From contig NZ_SOCR01000011.1 in NCBI RefSeq assembly GCF_004364335.1, positions 152,963 to 216,962 of the forward strand: a stretch of DNA of 64,000 bases, given 5' to 3'. The notes beneath the pieces are model-generated. The model did no database searches. It was not told the DNA's origin and saw nothing but the letters and a program-made list of their open reading frames with translations. Of the stretch, positions 1 to 8,199 are shown piece after piece. Position 1 is the first letter of the stretch; the number at the start of each line of letters is the position of its first letter. The stretch comes from Pseudomonas graminis. Its GTDB lineage: Bacteria; Pseudomonadota; Gammaproteobacteria; Pseudomonadales; Pseudomonadaceae. A program made the translations under genes and the position numbers.

Positions 1-1
1 A

Positions 2-61
2 GCCGGCACCAGTCAGGTCAGCGTGGCAGCAGACGGTGTCATCGAAGTCGCTATCCCTTGA
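2..61 (+). CDS. 3' end of an unidentified CDS (partial)
   Basis: An open frame enters from the left edge in frame 2 and stops with TGA at 59-61. The visible tail ends in GVIEVAIP. Only 19 residues are present, so no family can be assigned. A GC-rich hairpin follows at once, as expected at the end of a transcription unit, and this is the main support for a real gene end. Confidence 0.5.
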   Translation, partial: AGTSQVSVAADGVIEVAIP

Positions 62-69
62 TGCACACG

Positions 70-95
70 GCGGCAGCCGCTGGCTGCCGCCCTTT
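70..95 (+). terminator. Rho-independent terminator candidate
   Basis: A perfect 9-bp stem (gcggcagcc at 70-78, ggctgccgc at 82-90) with a 3-nt loop is followed by a weak pyrimidine tract with TTT at 93-95. It lies 8 nt after the stop of the partial upstream gene. The T-run is short, so termination may be inefficient. Confidence 0.6.
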
Positions 96-311
96 CGTTC
101 CCCCTTCCCCACTTTTTTCCGGCACTCCTGTCGCCCCTTCCCCATCAGCGCGGCACCCTTCTCCTACGGCTCAGGGCGATTCGCCCGATTTCCACGCTGG
201 CCGGAATAAATAGAATTGTCGCCAGAAACACACACTTAACCCGCACTCAAAGCCGACTGCACCTCAAGTGCACGACCGTGCGCCGCCAATGATTCAAGGA
301 AGAATCCGATC

Positions 312-2480
312 ATGCCTTTTCAAGCTCAACCTGTTATTCCGGTCGACATGCCCGCCCGTACGTTACGCAGCACTTTCGCGCTGGACCTGCTGACCCAAGT
401 GGCCGAAACACTCGCGCCAGACGCCTTTGCCCGGGAGATGAGCAACGTCTTCGGCAACGACATCCCGCCTCACCTCTACACGAAGCTGCAAGACAAGCTA
501 CTGGCGGGAGAAGTGCAAAACCCTGCCGTCCTTCTCGCCCGGGATCTGGGCTTCGAAGCGGACTACGATAACCGCGAGCGGGTCATCCGCGTCGACTGGG
601 CATTCTTCCTGCGCACCACTGCCCATCCACAGCACCACTGGTGGCTGCTGACCGCACTGCTCCACGAATTCGGCCACCACATCGACAATGTCCTGCGCCG
701 GGAGCTGAGCGATGAGAACGCGCCATTGGAGACCGATGCGCCATTCGAGGAAGGGCATCTGTTCACCTTGTGGATGACCGAGGCAGCCTCTCCTTCGCAG
801 GACGACATGACCTTCGCTGCCTATTCCGAAGTTGCCTCCACCGATCGTCAGTACGCGACTTCCTGGCAGCAAGCATGCGAAGCCATTCGCGACTATCTGG
901 CCTCGACCGACCTGCGCTTCGAGCCCTCGCACAGCCATTGCGATCGTGAAGCCTTCGAAGCCGGCACTGACTCCAAAGGCAGCACCCACCAGACGATCGA
1001 ATGGGTGCTGCGGGATTTCAACTTCAGTCAGAACGAGATAGACGCGGTTTACTTCGGCAACTGGCTGCGGGATTACTCCCAGGTCGTCGATCCCAAGATC
1101 ACCCGCGCAGCGGACATGCCAAAAGAATTTCCGGCGACCCTGTCCCGCGAGAGCTGGACCGACCTCGTCGATGTGTTGGCCGCTAAAAAATTCTTCGACC
1201 TACGGATGCACTATCCGAACGAAATGAAGGTCACGCCGAACAAGCTGGGTGTTTATCGGCCCACGGAGCATATCGACAATCCGTTGGTCATCGATCCGCC
1301 TTTCCCGGACCCGAAAGTGCGTGACCCGGACTTCGAAGCCTGGGTGCTTCCCGGCGATCCATCCCTTGGTGCGGACCGAGACACGTCGATGAAGCGCTAC
1401 ATCGGCAACGCGGTGGGCTACATGGGGCAAGAGCTGCGTCTGGCCATGCAACAGGGCCGTTCCCTCGACGGACTGCGCAGCTTCGGCGCCGCACTGCATG
1501 TGCTCGAAGACCTGTTCGCCCATTCAAACTTCGCAGAGCTGAGCCTGATCAAGGCCGGATATGTCAATGTTCTGCCCTGGACAACGCCTGCACACGTCAA
1601 ATGGAATCTGCCCCTGGTCACGGGCACGTTCGGGGCCACTGACGTGATCGCCAGTCTGGCGGGTCCGCTGGGCAAAATCCTCTTCTCCACCGCAGAGCTG
1701 GAGTTCGAGCTCACTCAGCCGGGTTATCGCTCGGACCGGGACAAAGTGATGCTGGTACTACTGAGCGAGCATCCGGACCGGGATTATTACAACGCCTTCA
1801 ACGCGCTGCTGCAGGCCAGGGACGGTCTGGTCACGCTTGCCCGGAAAATGGGCGTAGACACCCTCAAGTTCTATCGCTGGCTGATCAACACCCCGGCGGG
1901 CATTCTGCTGAACGCCTACAACAGCGCGGCGCAGGGTGTTCTGACCTGGATCGGCAATAGCGTCGACGACGCGCAAACGCTGCTGGGCAGTGACCCGAAT
2001 GTCGATCCGACCCTTGAACCGAGCCATTCGCAACTGTCCAAAGATCACGCCGAACACCCGCTTCACGATCTGGCGGCGCTGCTCGCCACCGAAGCCGTGC
2101 GCAAGGTCGCCCAGTCCATGGTCGATTACTGGGCTGGCAAACCCGGTGCCGATCCGGTCGCCGTCGCATCGGCGTTCTTCTGCCATCCCGCCGACAGCGA
2201 ATGGCAGTACCCGATCGTCATGGCATGGGCGGAAAGCAACCCGGCGGACGTCGCGCGCAGTGAATCGAAGAGCGAGCTGGACAAGACCCAGCAAGCGGCG
2301 ATTGACGAACTTCGCGCTATCCAGAACACACTCATCAAAGACAGTCAGCGTTATCTGGACTACGTGTTCAACAGCAAAACCTCGCAGGCCTCTGGCGTGC
2401 AGGGCGTTCTGGAGCAGGGGTTCATGAAGGTGGTTTCCAGCACAACCTGGTGGAAAGACCTGCAAACGCTCATCAAGTAA
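312..2480 (+). CDS. HET-C-like protein with HExxH metallopeptidase-like motif
   Basis: A 722-residue protein with an AGGAAG ribosome-binding site before the ATG. Two things can be seen. Around residues 118-122 there is HEFGH, the HExxH zinc-binding signature of metallopeptidases, in a helix-like context. From about residue 228 it resembles the HET-C family of filamentous fungi, where het-c controls heterokaryon incompatibility: YFGNWLRDYSQ at 247-257 is a hallmark, and LHVLEDLFAHSNF (about 395-407) has the His...Glu-Asp...His spacing of zinc-dependent phospholipase-like folds. I see no signal peptide or membrane segment. HET-C homologues are known in plant-associated Pseudomonas, but their role is unsettled. 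Enzymatic activity, and a role in antagonism or membrane damage, are inference. The gene appears monocistronic and precedes the peptide-uptake cluster. Confidence 0.8.
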   Translation: MPFQAQPVIPVDMPARTLRSTFALDLLTQVAETLAPDAFAREMSNVFGNDIPPHLYTKLQDKLLAGEVQNPAVLLARDLGFEADYDNRERVIRVDWAFFLRTTAHPQHHWWLLTALLHEFGHHIDNVLRRELSDENAPLETDAPFEEGHLFTLWMTEAASPSQDDMTFAAYSEVASTDRQYATSWQQACEAIRDYLASTDLRFEPSHSHCDREAFEAGTDSKGSTHQTIEWVLRDFNFSQNEIDAVYFGNWLRDYSQVVDPKITRAADMPKEFPATLSRESWTDLVDVLAAKKFFDLRMHYPNEMKVTPNKLGVYRPTEHIDNPLVIDPPFPDPKVRDPDFEAWVLPGDPSLGADRDTSMKRYIGNAVGYMGQELRLAMQQGRSLDGLRSFGAALHVLEDLFAHSNFAELSLIKAGYVNVLPWTTPAHVKWNLPLVTGTFGATDVIASLAGPLGKILFSTAELEFELTQPGYRSDRDKVMLVLLSEHPDRDYYNAFNALLQARDGLVTLARKMGVDTLKFYRWLINTPAGILLNAYNSAAQGVLTWIGNSVDDAQTLLGSDPNVDPTLEPSHSQLSKDHAEHPLHDLAALLATEAVRKVAQSMVDYWAGKPGADPVAVASAFFCHPADSEWQYPIVMAWAESNPADVARSESKSELDKTQQAAIDELRAIQNTLIKDSQRYLDYVFNSKTSQASGVQGVLEQGFMKVVSSTTWWKDLQTLIK

Positions 2481-2592
2481 TAAGCTTATGAATTTCCGTG
2501 GCTTGTTGCTCAAGTGAGCTGTGCGGCATTCTTGGCGGTCTATCATCCCGTCGATGAATTCAGGCATGAGTGCCGCACTTTATGAGGTTCAC

Positions 2593-4191
2593 ATGGACAC
2601 AACCTTCAAACCCCTGCTTCTGGCAGCGGCCATGGCGCTTTGCGTTCCGTCGGTCCAGGCGGCAAGCACCCTTGTCTATTGCTCGGAAGCCAGCCCTGCC
2701 GGCTTCGATCCCAGCCAGTACACCAGCGGCACCGAGTTCGATGCGTCTGCAGAAACAGTCTTCAACCGCCTGACCCAGTTCAAGCGCGGCGGTACGGACG
2801 TCGAGCCGGGCCTGGCAACCAAATGGGAAGTGTCCGACGACGGCTTGACCTACACCTTTCACTTGCGGCCCGGCGTGAAATTCCACACCACGGACTATTT
2901 CAAACCGACCCGCGACTTCAACGCCGATGACGTGCTGTTCACCTTCAACCGCCTGCTGAACCCGGATGACCCGTTCCGCAAGGCATACCCGTCCGAGTCG
3001 CCGTACTTCACCGACATGGGCATGAACACCACCATCAAGCAGGTCGAAAAGGTCGATGATCAGACGGTCCGCTTCCAGCTGAACAACATCGATGCCGCGT
3101 TCATCCAGAATCTGGCGATGAGCTTCGCCTCGATTCAGTCGGCTGAATATGCCGCGCAACTGATCAAGCAAGGCAAGGCTGGCGATATCAACCTGAAGCC
3201 GATCGGTACCGGACCCTTCGTGTTCAAGCGCTATCAGAAAGACGCGCAAATCCGTTACGTCGGCAACAAGGAATACTGGAAGCCGGAGGACGTGAAGCTC
3301 GACAACCTGATCTTCTCGATCAACACCGACGCCGCCACCCGCCTGCAGAAGCTGAAGACCGGCGAATGCCAGATCAGCGGGTATCCGCGTCCACAGGACA
3401 TCGAAGAAGCGCAGAAGGACCCGAACCTCAAGGTGCTGAGTCAGGCGGGTTTCAACCTGGGCTTTCTCGCCTATAACGTGACCCATCCGCCGCTCGATCA
3501 GTTGAAAGTGCGTCAGGCGCTGGACATGGCCATCGACAAGCCGGCCATCATCAAGGCGGTGTACCAGGGCGCCGGGCAGTTGGCACAGAACGCTCTGCCA
3601 CCGGCGCAATGGAGCTTTGATCCGAACATCAAAGATGCGCCCCACGATCCGGAAAAAGCCAGGCAACTGCTCAAGGAAGCCGGCGTTGCGCCAGGCACGC
3701 AGATCAACCTGTGGGCGATGACCGTACAGCGCGCGTCCAACCCGAATGCACGCATGTCGGCGCAGATGATTCAGTCGGACTGGGCGAAGATCGGTATCAA
3801 GGCCAACATCGTCAGCTACGAATGGGGCGAGTACATCAAGCGCGCCAAGGCCGGCGAGCACGACGTGATGATCTACGGCTGGACCGGTGACAATGGCGAC
3901 CCCGACAACTGGCTCGGCGTGCTGTACAGCTGTGGCGCGGTGAAGGGCAGCAACTATGCGAAGTGGTGCAACCCTGCCTACGACAAGCTGGTGACCCAGG
4001 CCAAACTGACCAGCAACCGCGAGGAGCGGATCAAGCTGTATCAGCAGGCGCAGACCATTCTGAAAAACGACGTGCCGATCACCCCGATCGCCAATTCCAA
4101 GGTGTTTCAGCCGATGCGCAAGGAGGTTCAGGACTTCAAACTCAGCCCATTTGGCCTGACGCCCTTCTACGGTGTCAGCCTGACCAAGTAA
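2593..4191 (+). CDS. dppA: DppA-type periplasmic peptide-binding protein, copy 1
   Basis: A 532-residue solute-binding protein of the peptide/nickel family (SBP_bac_5). I place the start at ATG 2593, because a canonical Sec signal (charged start, LLLAAAMAL core, VQAA cleavage) follows directly and GAGG lies just upstream; the frame stays open 24 codons further but adds a non-signal sequence. The mature start YCSEASPAGFD and the internal GTGPFVFKRYQK motif are typical of DppA. It would capture di- or short peptides in the periplasm and hand them to the DppBCDF pump encoded at 11356-15242. It is one of four homologues here; divergence in the ligand pocket may give different peptide preferences, as reported for the DppA paralogues of P. 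aeruginosa. Confidence 0.93.
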   Translation: MDTTFKPLLLAAAMALCVPSVQAASTLVYCSEASPAGFDPSQYTSGTEFDASAETVFNRLTQFKRGGTDVEPGLATKWEVSDDGLTYTFHLRPGVKFHTTDYFKPTRDFNADDVLFTFNRLLNPDDPFRKAYPSESPYFTDMGMNTTIKQVEKVDDQTVRFQLNNIDAAFIQNLAMSFASIQSAEYAAQLIKQGKAGDINLKPIGTGPFVFKRYQKDAQIRYVGNKEYWKPEDVKLDNLIFSINTDAATRLQKLKTGECQISGYPRPQDIEEAQKDPNLKVLSQAGFNLGFLAYNVTHPPLDQLKVRQALDMAIDKPAIIKAVYQGAGQLAQNALPPAQWSFDPNIKDAPHDPEKARQLLKEAGVAPGTQINLWAMTVQRASNPNARMSAQMIQSDWAKIGIKANIVSYEWGEYIKRAKAGEHDVMIYGWTGDNGDPDNWLGVLYSCGAVKGSNYAKWCNPAYDKLVTQAKLTSNREERIKLYQQAQTILKNDVPITPIANSKVFQPMRKEVQDFKLSPFGLTPFYGVSLTK

Positions 4192-4475
4192 TCAGCTGAA
4201 ACCAACAGCGAAGTAACACTTGATGACCGAAGCGGGTGCAATCGCCACGTTGCGATGCACCTTTTTGGTGCTTCAAAGATATCAATATGCGACACGCAAA
4301 CGTTCAACAGCGTCAGTAATTACACTTATGCGACATTCGTGTACGTTCGTGCCACTGTTTGTCACCTTGCTGGCGCCGACATCTTGCTTTGGGTATGGCG
4401 CCTGCATAAGTATCTGCGGGACCGGCTCAAAAGGCCGTACCCTCAATCAAAAAAATGACAACAACTGAGGCCACC
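4192..4475. other. Intergenic region between dppA copies 1 and 2
   Basis: This 284-bp gap contains no supported gene; a short open frame at 4220-4468 has no family signal. It is AT-richer than its surroundings, as a promoter region would be. The 9-mer tatgcgaca occurs twice on the same strand (4286-4294 and 4327-4335). I could not define a convincing -35/-10 pair. The second dppA is probably transcribed from its own promoter here. Confidence 0.45.
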
Positions 4476-6104
4476 ATGCTCAAAAAAGCGGTCATTCCGT
4501 TTCTTCTCGGCGCAGGTTTGATCGCCAGCGCTCCCTTCGCCCATGCAGCATCGAACCTGGTGTTCTGCTCCGAAGGCAGCCCTGCTGGTTTCGATCCAGG
4601 TCAATACACCACCGGTACTGACTTCGATGCTTCGGCCGAGACCGTTTTCAACCGTTTGAGCCAGTTCGAACGTGGCGGCACCGCTGTCATTCCAGGCCTG
4701 GCCACCAGCTGGGACGTTGCCCCGGATGGCCTGACCTACACCTTCCACCTGCGTGAAGGTGTGAAATTCCACACCACGCCGTACTTCAAACCGACGCGTA
4801 CCTTCAATGCCGATGACGTGCTGTTCACGTTCAACCGCATGATCAACAAGGACGACCCGTTCCGTAAGGCGTACCCGACCGAATTCCCGTACTTCACCGA
4901 CATGGCGATGGACACCAACATCACCAAGATCGAGAAAGTCGACGATCACACCGTCAAGATGACCCTCGGCACCGTCGATGCTGCATTCATCCAGAACCTG
5001 GCGATGAGCTTCGCGTCCATTCAGTCCGCTGAATACGCAGCCCAGCTGCTCAAAGAAGGCAAGCCGGAAGACATCAACCAGAAGCCGATCGGCACTGGCC
5101 CGTTCGTGTTCAAGAGCTACCAGAAAGACTCCAACATCCGCTTCACCGGGAACAAGGACTACTGGAAGCCTGAAGACGTCAAAGTCGACAACCTGATTTT
5201 CGCCATCACCACTGACGCTTCGGTTCGTGCGCAGAAGCTGAAAAAAGGCGAATGCCAGATCACCGCGTACCCGCGTCCGGCTGACCTCGCTCCGCTGAAG
5301 GCTGATCCTGCTTTGAAGATGCCTGATCAGGCCGGCTTCAACCTGGGTTACATCGCCTACAACGTGATGCCGAAGATCAAGGGCGACGACAAGCCGAACC
5401 CGCTGGCTGACCTGAAAGTACGTCAGGCGCTGGACATGGCAGTCAACAAGAAATCCATCATCGACGCGGTGTATCAAGGTGCGGGCCAACTGGCGACCAA
5501 CGCCATGCCGCCGACCCAGTGGTCCTACGACACCACGATCAAAGACGCACCGTACGATGTCGCCAAGGCCAAGGAGCTGCTCAAGCAGGCAGGCGTGAAG
5601 GAAGGTACCGAGATCACCCTGTGGGCGATGCCGGTTCAGCGTCCTTACAACCCGAACGCCAAGCTGATGGCCGAGATGCTCCAGAACGACTGGAAGAAGA
5701 TCGGCATCAACGCCAAGATCGTTTCCTACGAGTGGGGCGAGTACATCAAGCGCGCCAAGGCCGGCGAAAACGGTGCCATGCTGATTGGCTGGAGCGGCGA
5801 CAACGGTGACCCGGACAACTGGTTGGGTACCCTGTTTGGCTGTGACGCCCTTAACGGCAACAACTTCGCCAAATGGTGTGACAAGCCGTTCGATACCTTG
5901 ATTCACCAGGCCAAGGAAACCACCGATCAGGCCAAACGCACCGAGCTGTACAAGCAGGCTCAACATCTGCTCAAAGATGCCGTGCCTATGACTCCAATTG
6001 CCCACTCGACTGTTTATCAGCCGATGCGCAAGGAAGTTCAGGACTTCAAGATCAGTCCATTCGGTCTGAACTCGTTCTACGGCGTCAGCGTCAGCGGCAA
6101 GTAA
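4476..6104 (+). CDS. dppA: DppA-type periplasmic peptide-binding protein, copy 2
   Basis: A 542-residue solute-binding protein very similar to the other copies and, from memory, closest to P. aeruginosa DppA3 in its signal region (MLKKAVIPFLLGAG). The start at ATG 4476 gives a clean signal peptide ending AHAA and has CTGAGG upstream; an earlier in-frame ATG at 4455 would only add seven residues. The mature protein starts NLVFCSEGSPAGFD. Compared with copy 1 it carries an insertion near residue 305 (KIKGDDKPNPLA). It is a periplasmic receptor for peptides serving DppBCDF. Codon use is strongly biased to GC-ending codons, consistent with high expression. Confidence 0.95.
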   Translation: MLKKAVIPFLLGAGLIASAPFAHAASNLVFCSEGSPAGFDPGQYTTGTDFDASAETVFNRLSQFERGGTAVIPGLATSWDVAPDGLTYTFHLREGVKFHTTPYFKPTRTFNADDVLFTFNRMINKDDPFRKAYPTEFPYFTDMAMDTNITKIEKVDDHTVKMTLGTVDAAFIQNLAMSFASIQSAEYAAQLLKEGKPEDINQKPIGTGPFVFKSYQKDSNIRFTGNKDYWKPEDVKVDNLIFAITTDASVRAQKLKKGECQITAYPRPADLAPLKADPALKMPDQAGFNLGYIAYNVMPKIKGDDKPNPLADLKVRQALDMAVNKKSIIDAVYQGAGQLATNAMPPTQWSYDTTIKDAPYDVAKAKELLKQAGVKEGTEITLWAMPVQRPYNPNAKLMAEMLQNDWKKIGINAKIVSYEWGEYIKRAKAGENGAMLIGWSGDNGDPDNWLGTLFGCDALNGNNFAKWCDKPFDTLIHQAKETTDQAKRTELYKQAQHLLKDAVPMTPIAHSTVYQPMRKEVQDFKISPFGLNSFYGVSVSGK

Positions 6105-6124
6105 CACTTCCAGATGACCACCCG

Positions 6125-6150
6125 GTCGCGTTGCCTCAGGGCAACGCGAC
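6125..6150 (+). terminator. Strong stem-loop after dppA copy 2
   Basis: A perfect 11-bp stem (gtcgcgttgcc at 6125-6135 and its complement at 6140-6150) with a TCAG loop starts 21 nt after the stop. No T-run follows, so it may act as a 3' mRNA-stabilising structure or a weak or Rho-assisted terminator and not a canonical intrinsic one. Confidence 0.55.
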
Positions 6151-6442
6151 CGCGTTGTCATGTGCACGATCGTTAAATGAAATTGACTATCGTTAGATGA
6201 GTAGCGACTTGCTTACAGCCCTTGCCTACTAACGATAAGCACTTTTCCTACAAACTTTGAAGCACGCGTAACTATGGACTGTGTGGCGCCAGAGACATAC
6301 CTTCTGACGAGCCGCAAATGCAGTCCGTTATTTATCTTGAACAGTGAGATGTATTCGGGCGATGACTCTCCATTTGCGCAAACGGTTGCCATGGATCGCG
6401 CAGGTGTTCGCAATTAATGCGCCTCTCACGATAAGGAATATC
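6151..6442. promoter_or_regulatory. Upstream region of dppA copy 3 with three operator-like repeats
   Basis: No gene is supported here. A 12-mer, atcgttaratga, occurs twice in direct orientation (6169-6180 and 6189-6200), 20 bp start to start, roughly two helical turns. The core returns inverted as ctaacgata at 6229-6237, forming a 9-bp inverted repeat with tatcgttag at 6188-6196. This is the pattern of a regulator-binding array. The region is AT-rich and probably contains the promoter of the third binding-protein gene. The regulator is not identifiable from the window. Confidence 0.5.
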
Positions 6443-8044
6443 ATGCGTTCGAATATCGTTATGCCATCACTTATTGCCGCTGGCCTTCTGGCTCTGACCC
6501 CCGTAGTTCAGGCCGCCAGCAAAAGCCTGGTCTTCTGCTCGGAAGGCAGCCCGGCCGGGTTTGATATCGGTCAGTACACCTCCGGCACTGACAACGACGC
6601 CGCCGAGCCGATCTATAACCGTCTGGCCGAGTTCGCACGGGGCGAGACCACCGTCGTACCCGCTCTCGCAACGAGCTGGGACATCTCCCCTGACAACCTG
6701 ACCTACACGTTCCATCTGCGTGAAGGCGTCAAATTCCACAGCAACACGTTCTTCACGCCCACGCGCGATTTCAATGCCGACGACGTGCTGTTCACGTTCA
6801 ATCGCATGCTGCACAAGGACCACCCTTTCCGCGTGGCTTATCCGACCGAGTTCCCGTTCTTCACCAGCATGGGCCTGGACAAGAACATCAAGTCAGTGGA
6901 AAAGACCGACCCGATGACCGTCGTGTTCACACTGAACAAAGTTGACGCGGCGTTCATCCAGAACGTTTCCATGAACTTTGCGTCAATTCTTTCCGCTGAA
7001 TACGCTGACAAACTGATGGCCTCGGGTGATGTGCGCGATATTAACCAGGCACCCATTGGCACCGGGCCGTTTGTGTTTCAGCGATATCAAAAAGATTCGC
7101 AGATTCGCTATGTGAAGAACAAACAGTTCTGGGACCCGAGTCGGGTCAAGATTGATCAGTTGATCTTTGCAATCAATACAGATGCTTCGGTCCGCATTCA
7201 AAAACTCAAAAAAGACGAGTGTCAGGTGACGCTGAATCCGCGCCCGGCGGACGTTGAGTCGATCGAGGCGGACAAAGACCTGCAAGTGATCAAAAAGCCC
7301 GGCTTCAACCTCGGTTACATCTCCTACAACGTGCGCCACGCCCCGCTGGACAACTTGCAGGTCCGCCAGGCGCTGGACATGGCGGTGGATAAGAAAGCGA
7401 TCATTGAGGCGGTGTACCAGGGCGCCGGGCAACTGGCCCAGAACTCCATGCCACCGACGCAGTGGTCCTACGACGACACGGTCAAGGACGCGCCCTACAA
7501 CCCGGAAAAAGCCCGCGAGTTGCTGCGCGCCGCCGGCGTCAAGGAAGGCACCGAACTGACTCTCTGGGCGATGCCGGTCCAGCGCCCCTACAACCCCAAT
7601 GCCAAGCTCATGGCTCAGATGCTTCAGGCCGACTGGGCGAAGGTGGGCATCAAGGCAACCATCGTCAGTTACGAGTGGGGCGAATACCTCAAGCGCAGCA
7701 AGAACGGCGAGCATGACATTTCGCTGATCGGCTGGACCGGTGACAACGGTGACCCGGACAACTGGATGGGCACGCTGTACAGCTGCGCATCCATCGGCGG
7801 CAACAATTACTCCATGTGGTGCGACGAAAAATACGACGCACTGGTCAAGGCCGCCGTGTCGACCACGGACAAGGACCAGCGCATCGCGCTGTACAAACAG
7901 GCTCAGCATTACCTGAAAGAACAGGTACCCATTACGCCGATTGCCCACTCGACGGTGATTCAGCCGCTGCGTAAGGAAGTGCAAGGTTTCCTGGTGAGTC
8001 CGTTCAACCGCAACAACTTCTCGGGCGTCAGCGTCGCCGAATAA
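6443..8044 (+). CDS. dppA: DppA-type periplasmic peptide-binding protein, copy 3
   Basis: A 533-residue SBP_bac_5 protein. The start at ATG 6443 has ATAAGGAA upstream and gives a signal peptide ending VQAA; the frame is open upstream but the extra 33 residues look non-coding. The mature start is KSLVFCSEGSPAGFD, as in copy 2, but the ligand-facing segments differ (for instance NTFFTPTRDF and DNDAAEPIYNRLAEF, one residue shorter there than in copy 2). It should function as an alternative peptide receptor for the single DppBCDF pump. It has its own upstream region with repeated operator-like elements and lies 155 bp before the porin gene, so the two may be co-transcribed. Confidence 0.94.
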   Translation: MRSNIVMPSLIAAGLLALTPVVQAASKSLVFCSEGSPAGFDIGQYTSGTDNDAAEPIYNRLAEFARGETTVVPALATSWDISPDNLTYTFHLREGVKFHSNTFFTPTRDFNADDVLFTFNRMLHKDHPFRVAYPTEFPFFTSMGLDKNIKSVEKTDPMTVVFTLNKVDAAFIQNVSMNFASILSAEYADKLMASGDVRDINQAPIGTGPFVFQRYQKDSQIRYVKNKQFWDPSRVKIDQLIFAINTDASVRIQKLKKDECQVTLNPRPADVESIEADKDLQVIKKPGFNLGYISYNVRHAPLDNLQVRQALDMAVDKKAIIEAVYQGAGQLAQNSMPPTQWSYDDTVKDAPYNPEKARELLRAAGVKEGTELTLWAMPVQRPYNPNAKLMAQMLQADWAKVGIKATIVSYEWGEYLKRSKNGEHDISLIGWTGDNGDPDNWMGTLYSCASIGGNNYSMWCDEKYDALVKAAVSTTDKDQRIALYKQAQHYLKEQVPITPIAHSTVIQPLRKEVQGFLVSPFNRNNFSGVSVAE

Positions 8045-8199
8045 TTCAGAACATGCCTGAGGGCGCCACCACGCCCTTTGGCATTGCTTTATCCGCGTTT
8101 CGCCGGATAGGCAGAAAAATGGCCATGAGGCCGCACCACCGAGCGGGCTACACCATAAAAAGCCCGCCTCTAAAAAAGCAGCAATCGGGAGCTTCAAAC

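Noticed and set aside
4371..4388. A sigma-54-like element (tggcgc...cttgct) before dppA copy 2
   Set aside because: The GG and GC pairs are 12 bp apart and not the required 10, so it does not fit a sigma-54 promoter.
4220..4468. An 82-residue open frame between dppA copies 1 and 2
   Set aside because: No ribosome-binding site or family signal; it fills an AT-rich promoter region.
4443..6167. A 574-residue open frame on the minus strand opposite dppA copy 2
   Set aside because: It is a mirror of the high-GC codon pattern of dppA; no start context or domain, and similar shadows lie opposite the other dppA copies.
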